Of a DNA stretch of 64,000 nt, positions 18,792 through 27,563 are shown piece after piece. The stretch covers positions 101,958-165,957 of the forward strand of contig CAKQYS010000006.1 in assembly GCA_934293375.1 (NCBI GenBank), read 5' to 3'. Under the pieces are notes generated by a model. The model was not told the DNA's origin. It saw nothing but the letters and a program-made list of their open reading frames with translations, and ran no database searches. The translations under genes and the position numbers were made by a program. How positions within the stretch are numbered: the first letter of the stretch is position 1; each line of letters begins with the position of its first letter. The stretch comes from an uncultured Lachnospiraceae bacterium (GTDB lineage: Bacteria > Bacillota > Clostridia > Lachnospirales > Lachnospiraceae).

Positions 18792-18836
18792 ATTTGTCCT
18801 CCACATCAAATACAAACACAACTTCCTAACCAATAT

Positions 18837-18865
18837 AGTGTATTTGAAAATGGCAACATTGTCAA
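18837..18865 (-). promoter_or_regulatory. Sigma-A-type promoter for the EAL gene
   Basis: On the minus strand TTGACA and TACACT are separated by exactly 17 bases, ending about 45 bases before the EAL gene start. Confidence 0.6.
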
Positions 18866-18885
18866 TATCATGTTTCTATCTCTAT

Positions 18886-18957
18886 ATAAAAATGCCCGAT
18901 GGACCTCCACCGCAAAAAACACCTTTTTGCAGCACATAATCCATCAGGCATCATACT
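18886..18957 (-). terminator. Terminator after the NMT1-type binding protein gene
   Basis: Minus-strand reading gives ATGCCTGATGGA paired with TCCATCGGGCATTTTTAT, with an inner hairpin GCAAAAAGGTGTTTTTTGC. The outer stem ends in a T run, so it should stop transcripts from the lipoprotein gene. Confidence 0.6.
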
Positions 18958-18967
18958 CACGGCATCC

Positions 18968-19972
18968 TTATTTCAATGCCTTCTGTGCATATTCTGTATT
19001 CACAAGCGTCTCATATGGAACACGCTCCGGCAATTCACCCGCCTCCTCTAAAATATCCTGAAGCAGTTCAAAGGATTGCTGTTCAAATACAAGAGATTCT
19101 TTCCATGTATCCTGTTCGTAATATCGGGTAACGATTTTCTCAATCGTTGTTACATCGGTCTCTGCAAATTGCGGCTTGATCACGGTTGCGATCTCAGATG
19201 GCTTATGTGTCTGTACATACTCCATACCCTTTTGCAGAGCATTTGTAAATTTACAGATCACTTCCGGATTCTTTTTCATATAACTGTTCAATGCACAAAA
19301 AGCTGTATATGGAACATAACCGGAATCCACTCCAAGGGAAGCTACTACATAGCCCTCCCCCTCTGTCTCTAATGCCGTCGCAGCAGGCTCAAACTCTACA
19401 GTGAAATCCGCATCGCCACCCATAAAGGCTGCTGCTGTTGCACCAAAGTCAATACTCTGATCGATCGTAAGATCTTTCTTCGGATCAATTCCCTGCTGTT
19501 TTAAGACATATTCAAAAACCATCTGTGGCATACCGCCGGCACGCCCACCTAATGTATAACTTCCCTTGATATCCTCCCACTTGAAATTTTCAATCGGCTT
19601 CTTTGACACAAGGAAATTGCCGGCTCTCTGCGTCAATTGTGCAAAGTTCACCGCATAATCCTCTGCACCCTCAGCATACAGATAAATGCTGGATTCAGAC
19701 CCCATAAATCCAATATCCGCTTCGCCCGATACAAGGGCAGTCATTGTTTTGTCTGCCCCAAATCCGGTAACAAGTTCTAAATCGATACCTTCCTTTTCAA
19801 AATAACCAAGTTCAATTGCCGCATACATTGGTGCATAAAAGATAGAATGCGCTACCTCATTTAATGTGACCTTTGTCATCTCCTTCGGTTTCGTATCCAT
19901 GCATGCCGTAATCACACCTGCTACACACAGTAAAACACTACACATAACTAATGTAATAAACTTTCGTTTCAT
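18968..19972 (-). CDS. NMT1/SsuA-type ABC transporter substrate-binding lipoprotein
   Basis: The 334-residue reading starts MKRKFITLVMCSVLLCVAG with a lipobox-like VITAC, so it should be a membrane-anchored lipoprotein. The body is of the NMT1/THI5-like periplasmic-binding type: LNEVAHSIFYAPMYAAIELG, FEKEGIDLELV, MTALVSGEADIGFMG and TLGGRAGGMPQMVFEY. Family members bind nitrate, aliphatic sulfonates, taurine or pyrimidine-type thiamine precursors. GGGAG is 4 bases before the ATG at 19972. No permease or ATPase gene is adjacent on either side, which is unusual. The ligand cannot be named. Confidence 0.85.
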   Translation of the reverse strand: MKRKFITLVMCSVLLCVAGVITACMDTKPKEMTKVTLNEVAHSIFYAPMYAAIELGYFEKEGIDLELVTGFGADKTMTALVSGEADIGFMGSESSIYLYAEGAEDYAVNFAQLTQRAGNFLVSKKPIENFKWEDIKGSYTLGGRAGGMPQMVFEYVLKQQGIDPKKDLTIDQSIDFGATAAAFMGGDADFTVEFEPAATALETEGEGYVVASLGVDSGYVPYTAFCALNSYMKKNPEVICKFTNALQKGMEYVQTHKPSEIATVIKPQFAETDVTTIEKIVTRYYEQDTWKESLVFEQQSFELLQDILEEAGELPERVPYETLVNTEYAQKALK

Positions 19973-20021
19973 AATACTCCCAAAAACTTTTTTATTACTA
20001 TATTCATTTTTCAGGAAGTTG

Positions 20022-23000
20022 TTACGCTCTCTTTTTCGCCCGCACAATCATATACGGTTTCGGGCGTTCATGCTGCTTCTTACAGGTATAGATCGCCAAC
20101 TGATCTTCATCTCCTGCAAAATCAGCCAGTCTCTCTCCATCATCCGAAACCAGAACCTCTGTGACCTCGTAGATATCCCGAAATCCTTTTCCCGATACAT
20201 AAATAACATCTCCCTTCTGCATTTCATCTAACCGGTTCATTCCTTTGTTTTTAGTAAAGGACTGATGTCCAAAGATTACATAGCTGCCTTCACCATAGTA
20301 CATATGACTACGCGCTGCTGTGAAATAGTGCCGATCCAGATTCTGTTCCACATCGCCTCCTGTGATCACAACCCGACACATGTCAATTTTAGGAATTTCC
20401 AGCAGACAGTCTATTACCCCATCATAGTTTTCCTGTTTCCCGGCTGTATTGACTGTCCGATACTTCTTTTTTATCAGCAAATCTTCCTCTTTCACACATG
20501 CTTCTGATCCGGACAAACCAGCCCTTGGGTCCGTCACATCCTGATCTGCGTCTACTGTCTCTCGCTGCAGCGTCTTCTTATATTGGTCTGCCAGCTTTTG
20601 TGCATTTCGTTCCGGACCGGACAACACACACATTCCAAATATACCCGAGATCATAAAAAGCATTCCCAACAAAAATAGCAAAGCCGTCCATCTGCCAGAC
20701 AAGAAATCATATCCCAATTCAATATCTGTGTAATTCTTTACAAGCAGCTTCACATCCTGCTCCGTCTCATCTACCGTAAATGCATATCGTTTTGTATGCA
20801 CCTGATATCCCGGCAATGGTTTGGTCTCCACAAAATACCATGCACCATATGGCATCCTGTCTATATGGATCTCACCATTTGCATCCGTCACATAATGTCC
20901 AACGATCTGATCATTCACTGCATCATACAGATCAAAGCCCACACCTTTCAGACGCTGTCCCGGATGATCTCCATCTATTTTGCGAAGCACAACCTCTGCT
21001 TTATAATAACGGTTGATAACCGGTTCCTGTGGGTTTAGCAGAATACATTCTCTCTCCTGCTGCGATGCAAGTTCCAGTACAAACGGATACTTCGTATCAT
21101 TCAACTGATATCCCTCAGGGGCATCTAATTCCTGATAATAATACTGTCCCGGCACAAGCTCACCCTCGTATACAGCTTTTCCATCCTGATCACTGATTGT
21201 CACTCCTACCAGACTTCCGACCTCCAGTAATTTCTGTCCATCACTGCCCGTCACCGCTGCATTTGTAAAAATTCCAAAAACTGCCCCGGCTAACGGTTTT
21301 TCCTGCAGGGTAAATGCCTGCCCAGTCGATGCCTCAATCATCTCACCACTCTTATCAATCTCTAACCGGGTATGCATTGCGGCATTATCTACCGCAAGCT
21401 GTGCCATCACCTGCGCATCTGTATCCCCTGCCTTTAATTCTACCTTATAGCAGCTATCATCGCGCACCAGACCATTCCTTGTATAAACCTCTTGTACATA
21501 ATAGGTTCCCAGTGGCAACTGCGATGTTACCGCAATTCCTTTGTCATCGGTCACGATTTCCTGCAGCTTATGCATCTGTTTATCATAGACTGCAAACTTT
21601 ACTTTTGATATCTGCTTCTTATCATATACAATGTGATTTAATATTCCATATACGGTTTCCTCTCTTGTAATGTCAACCGGCACAGCTCCGGTCTTAGCCA
21701 CCTGAATCGCACCGGTTATCATCTGATCCTCCACTGCAATCGACATATACGCCTCCTTTGCATCAGCATCAATGTCTATCCACTGTGGTGCAGCTGCCAG
21801 AAATCCCTCAGGGATCGTGCTTTCCACGAGAATATAACTGCCATATGCCAGTGGGATTGTCTGTGCCCTGCCCTGTTCGTCGGTCATCAACTCATATGCA
21901 TTTTCCTGCTCCGCATTGATCTTAACACGACATGCTGCATACGCATCATAAGCAATGTCTAAATAATGATCCCTGTCGATATTCACGCCCGCTCTTTGCA
22001 GGGCAGCCACATCATACATAACAAACCCGGCTAAAGCCAGATCCTTACGCTCCGGCTTTCCTGTTGTATCAATTCCGGTTCCGGTCTTATGAATTGAAAC
22101 AGGCTTTAGCACGGGCTGTTCCTTATCAATATTGATCAAAAAATTATAGATATCCTGATCAAGAGAGAACTCATCCCCGTTCTCATCTACGGCATCCATA
22201 AATTTAGCGGGATCTGTAGCATCAATATCATACTGTTTCGGATCCAGCCGAAACCCATATGGCGCTTTTGTTTCCTTTAGGTAATACCTGCCCTTACGCA
22301 GCTTTTCTCTTGCAAAATCTTCCGGCACCTCTCCATATCCATTCGCATCACATACAATGGTATAGACTTTCTCATCTTTACCATATAGTTTCTCTCCATT
22401 TGCACCTGACAGATCTTCAGCAGCATACAAGGTGTATTCTGCACCTTCCACACTATAACGTGTTTTATCGGTTGTATCTGGCAGTGCAGATAAATCCGCC
22501 TGCTTTTGCAAATGGAACCGGATGACAATTGGTGTATTCGAACGGTCCACGGTTGTCACCTGATCAGAAAATACTTCCATCTGGGTAATACGGTTCTCCT
22601 GAATATGCACTGCCTGCCCCTGCTGTTCCTGTAGATAATATGTACCAATCGGGATCTGGTCGGCATAAGCATAGCCATCCGTCCCCGTCACCATTTCGCA
22701 CACCAGCTTCGTGCACTCCGCATCTTCATACAAATGAAACACCACATTACGCAAAGGGATCCTGCTGCCGGTTTCATATTTAAAGATTTTGACAGCACCC
22801 GGTCGCTCTACATCCCGCTGTTCCTTCGCACTAAAGTAGGTCGCACCGGCATCATTCCACTGCACACAGCAGGTTCCACTCTCGATCGCACCACCAGTGA
22901 TCTGAATCGGATATGCCAGCTCACAATGTTGGGGTGCCTGATACTCAATCACATAATAGTCTGAATTGACACCTGTATTCCCGGTTACATTTCTTCTAAG

Positions 23001-24950
23001 CAGAGGACCACTCTCTGCATAACCATCATCTTTCGAACTGATACAATATGTCCCGGGAAGTGTAGCTGACACCGCCTGCTGTCTGACATAATATGCAAGA
23101 TGATATACCGGTATCAGGCTATATCCTGCATTCTTCCGATCGACCGCAGTCTGCCCGGCAGCATACTCCCATGTACCTGTCTGTGCATTCCAATAGACAT
23201 AACCAGCCCGATAAGCATCCGCCGATAATGCAGTGCCATCTTCCTGTTTGATCGTGGTTCTTGTCACCGGATCGTATACACAAGCCTTTGGGTCTGATGT
23301 AAAAACAGCATATCCTGCACCTGCATATTTCGCCCCGGTTCTATCGCCCCGCTTGATGATCTGAATCGGCGTATCGTCTGTATTTGTCGTCTGCAGATTT
23401 ACATAACCATAGGTCGGCATGACTGAAACCAGGGAATTTACCATATTCTGACTCTTTGCATCTGCATAGTACAACAACCCACTGCCATCCGGCACACGCA
23501 TATGTTTTTCATAGGTTAATGTTACCATATCTACAGGCTGTGCGGCACTCACAGTGATCTGACCGGCCGAGTCCACCGTAACTGTTACCCCAGGCTGACT
23601 GCAGCTCCATGTACCGGCGTCCGCCAGACCGTTCTGATCCGTCAGAACTGCCCGATATATGCCATCTGTACCACTCACCATCCACCGTTTCTTTGCAGCA
23701 TTCACATCCGATTTTAGAAAAGAGGGTAATTTCGTCGCACTCTCAGCATATTTCTTCACTTCCCTATAAAAAGATAAACAACTCGCTGTATCGGATGCAT
23801 AATCTTTGTCGAATTGTTTTGCTGTCGCTACCGCATCCGCATGCGAAAACAAATCCGGCGTTGCAACTGTCCAGATATAAAACTGGGTAGCGGCATACTT
23901 AAGCCAGACAGACTTACTCCATGTAGATGGATCATACCCCTTGGAAGTGGACATTTGTGTCTTATAGCTTGCATAGTAACTGCCATTTGCATCTCTGTGC
24001 GGTCCATAGTAAATCGCACATGCGACCTTGTATTTCTGTGCATCTGACAATGCCTGATAGTTCTTTTTCTCAGCAACATATGCTGCATCTGTCTTACTGA
24101 TCGCCGTGCCATATTCCAGGCAATATGTCAAATAATCACTGTCTGAAGCCTTATGATAATTGGCATCTGTCAATTCTCTCCATATATAAATGAAGTAATA
24201 ATAATCGATCGTCTTTGCCTTATCATTCTTAACCGTATAACTATATACCTGTGAATAATCCTGATACAGCTTATAACACTTCTCTACCAGATGAACCGCA
24301 CCATGATGTTTGCGTTTATTGTCATAATATCCATTCGAAACAAAGTTAGACACCTGATTCTCAAATGTGATCTTATAGAAATACTCTTTTTCAGTTTTTC
24401 CTTTTTTCTTTTCCTCTGCCGTGCATTTTGCATATTTGCCGCCCTTTGCCTTGATGGATGCCACCGTAATCTTGCTATCCTTAATATGACTATATGCCGC
24501 CAATCCGGAAGCTGTCGTTGCATTCGCACCCGATGCCAACAAATGTTTCGTTGTCTTATATGTGCTTGCCTCATATGATGTAATATCTATTGGAGAATCC
24601 TCTTCCTCCACCAGTACCTTAGCAGTAGCCAGATCCTCTGTACATTCTGATGTCTGGGCGGGTGCAGTCTGGGCTTCCGAGTCCTGCACACACTCTGTCT
24701 TTGCATCCGGTTCCTGCGTGGATCCCGTCTGTCCTCCCGACTCTTGCGTCGATTCTGTCTGTTCCTCCGTCTCCTGCTCCATAATCTTCTGCTGCACCTC
24801 CTGCTCTGCTGCATTCACAGGCATGGTCATTGCACAACAAATAAACTGTCCTCCTACATGTGAACAGAACATCATCACCGCCAATAGCATGGCCAATATT
24901 CTTTTTTTCGTAAAAATCTCTCCTTTCGCCTGATGGCATATCGTATTCAT
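20022..24950 (-). CDS. Thioester-domain/SpaA-repeat surface adhesin fused to a C-terminal sortase
   Basis: About 1,640 residues. Residue numbers here count from the most upstream in-frame codon at 24986. A signal peptide (about 26-60) is followed by a Glu/Gln/Thr-rich linker. The next region contains YLTYCLEYG (Cys289) and AATQFYIW (Gln368), the Cys and Gln pattern of thioester adhesin domains that bond covalently to host targets. About six SpaA/Cna-B-like repeats follow (about 730-1420), with Glu-bearing strands such as YYLQE, YYLKETKAP, YILVES, YYVQE, YYYQELDAPEGY and WYFVETK. Then comes one membrane helix (about 1434-1456) and a sortase-like domain with IFGHQ (His1574), AIYTCKK (Cys1635) and Arg at 1641 or 1649. 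No LPXTG tail is present. The ATG at 24950 lacks a ribosome site; AAAGGAG lies 8 bases before an ACG at 24911 that would give TKKRILAMLLAV, so the true start is unsettled. Confidence 0.85.
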   Translation of the reverse strand: MNTICHQAKGEIFTKKRILAMLLAVMMFCSHVGGQFICCAMTMPVNAAEQEVQQKIMEQETEEQTESTQESGGQTGSTQEPDAKTECVQDSEAQTAPAQTSECTEDLATAKVLVEEEDSPIDITSYEASTYKTTKHLLASGANATTASGLAAYSHIKDSKITVASIKAKGGKYAKCTAEEKKKGKTEKEYFYKITFENQVSNFVSNGYYDNKRKHHGAVHLVEKCYKLYQDYSQVYSYTVKNDKAKTIDYYYFIYIWRELTDANYHKASDSDYLTYCLEYGTAISKTDAAYVAEKKNYQALSDAQKYKVACAIYYGPHRDANGSYYASYKTQMSTSKGYDPSTWSKSVWLKYAATQFYIWTVATPDLFSHADAVATAKQFDKDYASDTASCLSFYREVKKYAESATKLPSFLKSDVNAAKKRWMVSGTDGIYRAVLTDQNGLADAGTWSCSQPGVTVTVDSAGQITVSAAQPVDMVTLTYEKHMRVPDGSGLLYYADAKSQNMVNSLVSVMPTYGYVNLQTTNTDDTPIQIIKRGDRTGAKYAGAGYAVFTSDPKACVYDPVTRTTIKQEDGTALSADAYRAGYVYWNAQTGTWEYAAGQTAVDRKNAGYSLIPVYHLAYYVRQQAVSATLPGTYCISSKDDGYAESGPLLRRNVTGNTGVNSDYYVIEYQAPQHCELAYPIQITGGAIESGTCCVQWNDAGATYFSAKEQRDVERPGAVKIFKYETGSRIPLRNVVFHLYEDAECTKLVCEMVTGTDGYAYADQIPIGTYYLQEQQGQAVHIQENRITQMEVFSDQVTTVDRSNTPIVIRFHLQKQADLSALPDTTDKTRYSVEGAEYTLYAAEDLSGANGEKLYGKDEKVYTIVCDANGYGEVPEDFAREKLRKGRYYLKETKAPYGFRLDPKQYDIDATDPAKFMDAVDENGDEFSLDQDIYNFLINIDKEQPVLKPVSIHKTGTGIDTTGKPERKDLALAGFVMYDVAALQRAGVNIDRDHYLDIAYDAYAACRVKINAEQENAYELMTDEQGRAQTIPLAYGSYILVESTIPEGFLAAAPQWIDIDADAKEAYMSIAVEDQMITGAIQVAKTGAVPVDITREETVYGILNHIVYDKKQISKVKFAVYDKQMHKLQEIVTDDKGIAVTSQLPLGTYYVQEVYTRNGLVRDDSCYKVELKAGDTDAQVMAQLAVDNAAMHTRLEIDKSGEMIEASTGQAFTLQEKPLAGAVFGIFTNAAVTGSDGQKLLEVGSLVGVTISDQDGKAVYEGELVPGQYYYQELDAPEGYQLNDTKYPFVLELASQQERECILLNPQEPVINRYYKAEVVLRKIDGDHPGQRLKGVGFDLYDAVNDQIVGHYVTDANGEIHIDRMPYGAWYFVETKPLPGYQVHTKRYAFTVDETEQDVKLLVKNYTDIELGYDFLSGRWTALLFLLGMLFMISGIFGMCVLSGPERNAQKLADQYKKTLQRETVDADQDVTDPRAGLSGSEACVKEEDLLIKKKYRTVNTAGKQENYDGVIDCLLEIPKIDMCRVVITGGDVEQNLDRHYFTAARSHMYYGEGSYVIFGHQSFTKNKGMNRLDEMQKGDVIYVSGKGFRDIYEVTEVLVSDDGERLADFAGDEDQLAIYTCKKQHERPKPYMIVRAKKRA

Positions 24951-25057
24951 GTAAAGTGCGATATTATAAATTGGAACTCTGTGCAAATCCGCACATTGAC
25001 TCAGTCAGCACTTAAACCGAAGTTCATAAACTGCTGCATCTTAGAAAATTATGAGAA

Positions 25058-25085
25058 GCAATGGTGCATTCATATGCACCACTGC
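25058..25085. repeat. Twelve-base-pair inverted repeat with 4-base loop
   Basis: GCAATGGTGCAT and ATGCACCACTGC pair over 12 positions with one G-T pair around TCAT. It lies between the first RelB-like gene and the adhesin gene. There is only a weak T run on the minus strand, so it may be a terminator for the antitoxin gene or a regulatory hairpin. The rest of 24951-25206 holds a TATAAT at 24963-24968, a likely -10 for the adhesin, and no convincing gene. Confidence 0.45.
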
Positions 25086-25206
25086 TCAAAGATCTACATA
25101 AGCAGGGACGGTTTCAAAAACCGCAACTACCGAAACGATATCAGAATGTCCGGTCTTCCCTGTCATATATATGTATACAAATGGATCTATCTCCACTCCG
25201 GATTCC

Positions 25207-25386
25207 CTAGTCCAGCTCATCATCTAATCTGACGCTAAATGGAATCTCCTTCTTTCTGACAATTGCATTCAGAAACATATTCACTGCTGTAGAGATACTG
25301 AGACCCATGTCATCCAGTACCACCTCCGCTTCTTCTTTCAAATCCGCATCTATACGGACAGAAACATGTGATTTATCATCTACCAT
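25207..25386 (-). CDS. RelB/DinJ-family antitoxin (small, 59 residues)
   Basis: Reading the minus strand from the ATG at 25386 gives a 59-residue protein, MVDDKSHVSVRIDADLKEEA then EVVLDDMGLSISTAVNMF and a tail RKKEIPFSVRLDDELD. This is the ribbon-helix-helix DNA-binding pattern of RelB/DinJ antitoxins (VSVRIDADLK strand, LKEEAEVVLDDMGLS helix, STAVNMFL helix). Normally such proteins bind a RelE/YafQ toxin and repress their own promoter. No toxin frame follows. AAAGGAG is 9 bases before the start, and a perfect-consensus promoter lies just upstream. The neighbouring gene encodes a second member of the same family. Confidence 0.8.
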   Translation of the reverse strand: MVDDKSHVSVRIDADLKEEAEVVLDDMGLSISTAVNMFLNAIVRKKEIPFSVRLDDELD

Positions 25387-25413
25387 CTCTTATCGCTCCT
25401 TTACATGATATAT

Positions 25414-25442
25414 ATTATATCATATTTTATATTAAATGTCAA
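25414..25442 (-). promoter_or_regulatory. Consensus promoter of the small antitoxin gene with palindromic -10 region
   Basis: TTGACA, 17 bases and TATAAT, all consensus, on the minus strand. The -10 lies within an imperfect AT-rich palindrome at 25405-25423, a plausible site for autorepression by the ribbon-helix-helix product. Confidence 0.7.
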
Positions 25443-25455
25443 GATATATTTGATA

Positions 25456-25731
25456 CTACTGCGTCTTACGAGTCTTCTTCGCTCTCTTTGGCTCGTCCAT
25501 TACAATATTTAATTCGTAGTGATAACGTGATAAACGCTTGAACTGCTCATACTGATCTGCATCTGTTGTGATCGGGAATGGAATCCCCTTTGCCTTTACG
25601 ACTGCCTTTAAATATAAATTGATCGCCGTTGTCATATTCAAACCAAGCTGATCAAACAGTCTCTCTGCCTCCTTCTTTGTCTGCGCATCCAAATTCGCTG
25701 AAATCATAGTCGTCTCTCTCTTACCTGCCAT
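25456..25731 (-). CDS. RelB/DinJ-family antitoxin (91 residues)
   Basis: Start at MAGKRETTMISANLDAQTKK, chosen for AAGGAGG with ideal spacing; the open frame runs 16 codons further upstream. The RelB/DinJ pattern is seen as TTMISANLDAQTKKEA, LFDQLGLNMTTAINLY and KAKGIPFPI, followed by a basic C-terminal extension rich in Lys and Arg (MDEPKRAKKTRKTQ). The C-terminus would normally wrap a toxin, but none is encoded next to it. It is 69 bases upstream of the smaller relative and shares its central motif, so the pair may be an old duplication. Confidence 0.82.
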   Translation of the reverse strand: MAGKRETTMISANLDAQTKKEAERLFDQLGLNMTTAINLYLKAVVKAKGIPFPITTDADQYEQFKRLSRYHYELNIVMDEPKRAKKTRKTQ

Positions 25732-25937
25732 AATGTCCTCCTTAAAATTCCTATATACAACAGGAATCGCTCCATCCAAAACCCCTGATATATACAGCCA
25801 TATTTCATATATCCATCATTATGCCATAGAAGTAACAATAAGTAAAGACTTTTCTACTATACAACCGAAGCAAAATACTATATACTATAAAATATAAATG
25901 TTACACTTGGTTTTTGCTAAAAAGAAAGGGAACGACT

Positions 25938-26657
25938 ATGAAAGAACAGTTATATACGATCCCGGTTCACGATGCCTTCAGCACAGACTGTGAATGTCCT
26001 TTATGTGCCATGCGCCGTGAACTGGAAAAAAATGCTATAGAATATACCATGGGCCCAAGCTATATGGAAGATGACAATCGTGCCATGACTGACGAACGCG
26101 GTTTTTGTGCAAAACACATTCACGATCTCTATCACGAAAAGAACCGCCTTGGACTGGCATTGATGCTTAACACGCACATGAACAAAATACTGCAAGATCT
26201 GAAGGATTGTGCAGCTAAGAGCAGTACACCTTCCCGTTTATTTAAAAAGACATCGGATACATCTGCTGTCGTCACTTACATTGATGCTCTCAATCACAAA
26301 TGCTTTATCTGTGAACGCATTAACCATACATTTGACCGATATGTCGACACAATATTTCATCTTTGGAAAAAGGAATCTGATTTCATGGATATATTTAAAA
26401 ACAGCAAAGGATTCTGCATTACACATTATGGCTATCTCTACGAAGCTGCCGGCAGGCATTTGTCCGGCAGTGCCTATGATTCCTTTATTGAGGCACTGAA
26501 CAGTATTTTCTTTGAGAATCTGGAGCGTGTGAATGGCGATGTATCCTGGTTCATTGATAAGTTTGACTACCGATACCAGAACGAACCATGGAAAAATGCT
26601 AAAGATGCACTGCCCCGTGCTGTCACCAAAGTGAACAGCCTAATAGAAGAGGATTAG
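25938..26657 (+). CDS. DUF6062 protein with paired CXXC/CXXXH motifs
   Basis: The only confident plus-strand gene. The 239-residue protein starts MKEQLYTIPVHDAFSTDCEC; AAAGGG lies 7 bases before this ATG, which is preferred over a TTG eight codons earlier. It contains two similar modules, CPLC...GFCAKHIHDLY (residues about 20-65) and CFIC...GFCITHYGYLY (about 120-172), each offering two Cys from CXXC plus Cys and His, so two metal sites are likely. This is the DUF6062 family. The function is unknown to me. It faces the DUF2225 gene across a shared terminator. Confidence 0.85.
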   Translation: MKEQLYTIPVHDAFSTDCECPLCAMRRELEKNAIEYTMGPSYMEDDNRAMTDERGFCAKHIHDLYHEKNRLGLALMLNTHMNKILQDLKDCAAKSSTPSRLFKKTSDTSAVVTYIDALNHKCFICERINHTFDRYVDTIFHLWKKESDFMDIFKNSKGFCITHYGYLYEAAGRHLSGSAYDSFIEALNSIFFENLERVNGDVSWFIDKFDYRYQNEPWKNAKDALPRAVTKVNSLIEED

Positions 26658-26690
26658 CGATTGACCGCTAATCCTCTTCTTCATTTCAGT
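26646..26690. terminator. Bidirectional terminator between convergent genes
   Basis: GAAGAGGATTAGCG and CGCTAATCCTCTTC form a perfect 14-pair stem with a 6-base loop. A T-rich stretch follows on the plus strand; it also lies past the stop of the minus-strand DUF2225 gene only if read through, so the plus-strand role is surest. The DUF6062 stop codon is inside the stem. Confidence 0.8.
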
Positions 26691-26694
26691 ACTG

Positions 26695-27522
26695 CTATGC
26701 ATTTGTAACTGCTTTGATTTTATCTTTCAGATCAATTGTCTTCTCTTTCAGACGCGGTCCTACATTATGTCCTGTGATCACATGTCCCGCCAGCTTTAAT
26801 GCATCTTCATATTTCTCCAGTTTAAATGCAAGCACCGCTAATAGATATGTTGCTGTCATCTCTTCCATTCCCATCATAGGAAATGTTTCCTTGGAAAATG
26901 CCTGTACAAATCCATCATATGCATTCTGATAGCATTCTTTTAGGGATCTCTCTAACGCTACATATTCCCAATTATTAGGGTCTGTCTCTTCCATTTTTGC
27001 TCTGGTAAGCCATGCAAGCTTCAGACAAACAAATGCCCGTTCGCTGTTTTTCGCATTCTTGACTATACAACAGATCAGAGCGATCTTATGCCGGAGTATC
27101 GCATCCTCGTATGTAAGCGTTCCCTCCACCTCCGGCAGCGGCTTAAACTTAGCTGACACCTGCTCTCTGATATTCCTTCTCTGCATTGAAGTCATATTGG
27201 TAAACCCCTTGCTGATTGCAGCAAATCCACAGTGATTGCATAGGATCGCATCATATTTGATCGGATCCACGCCTTCATATCTTGGTCGCAGATCATCATC
27301 CTGGCTCAACAATCTTGCCTTTCCGGCACGGACAGTCAATGACTTAAACTGCGTATCACATACCGGGCAGATATATTTCTTTTCAAATAAATACTCTTCT
27401 TCCCGATGCTGCGGTTCTACTTTTTCATTTATATTTGTCTTCTGGTCAGAATCTTCCTCATACAGCTTCTTATCCACAAAGGACTCCAGCCCAATTCCTG
27501 CCAATCCTGAGAACATACTCAT
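26695..27522 (-). CDS. DUF2225 protein
   Basis: The 275-residue reading starts MSMFSGLAGIGLESFVDKKL with GGTGGAG 5 bases before the ATG. It contains a zinc-binding pattern CPVCDTQFKSLTVR (residues about 50-64) and LCNHCGFAAIS (about 93-103), and a helical, TPR-like second half (AFKLEKYEDALKLAGHVI). This matches DUF2225, a cytosolic family common in Clostridia and without an assigned function. It is 41 bases downstream from glnS on the transcript or follows it closely; co-transcription is possible. Confidence 0.85.
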   Translation of the reverse strand: MSMFSGLAGIGLESFVDKKLYEEDSDQKTNINEKVEPQHREEEYLFEKKYICPVCDTQFKSLTVRAGKARLLSQDDDLRPRYEGVDPIKYDAILCNHCGFAAISKGFTNMTSMQRRNIREQVSAKFKPLPEVEGTLTYEDAILRHKIALICCIVKNAKNSERAFVCLKLAWLTRAKMEETDPNNWEYVALERSLKECYQNAYDGFVQAFSKETFPMMGMEEMTATYLLAVLAFKLEKYEDALKLAGHVITGHNVGPRLKEKTIDLKDKIKAVTNA

Positions 27523-27563
27523 AAGTTCTCCACCCCCCTTTTCAAACACACAACAGACAATTG

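Noticed and set aside
22470..22494. LPDTT at residues 835-839 of the adhesin as an LPXTG-type sortase signal
   Set aside because: The fifth residue is Thr, the site is in the middle of the protein, and no hydrophobic helix with basic tail follows it.
24933..25232. Plus-strand open frame of 99 codons beside the adhesin gene
   Set aside because: It has no ribosome site and no protein-like composition, overlaps the adhesin start and the small antitoxin gene, and looks like a chance frame.
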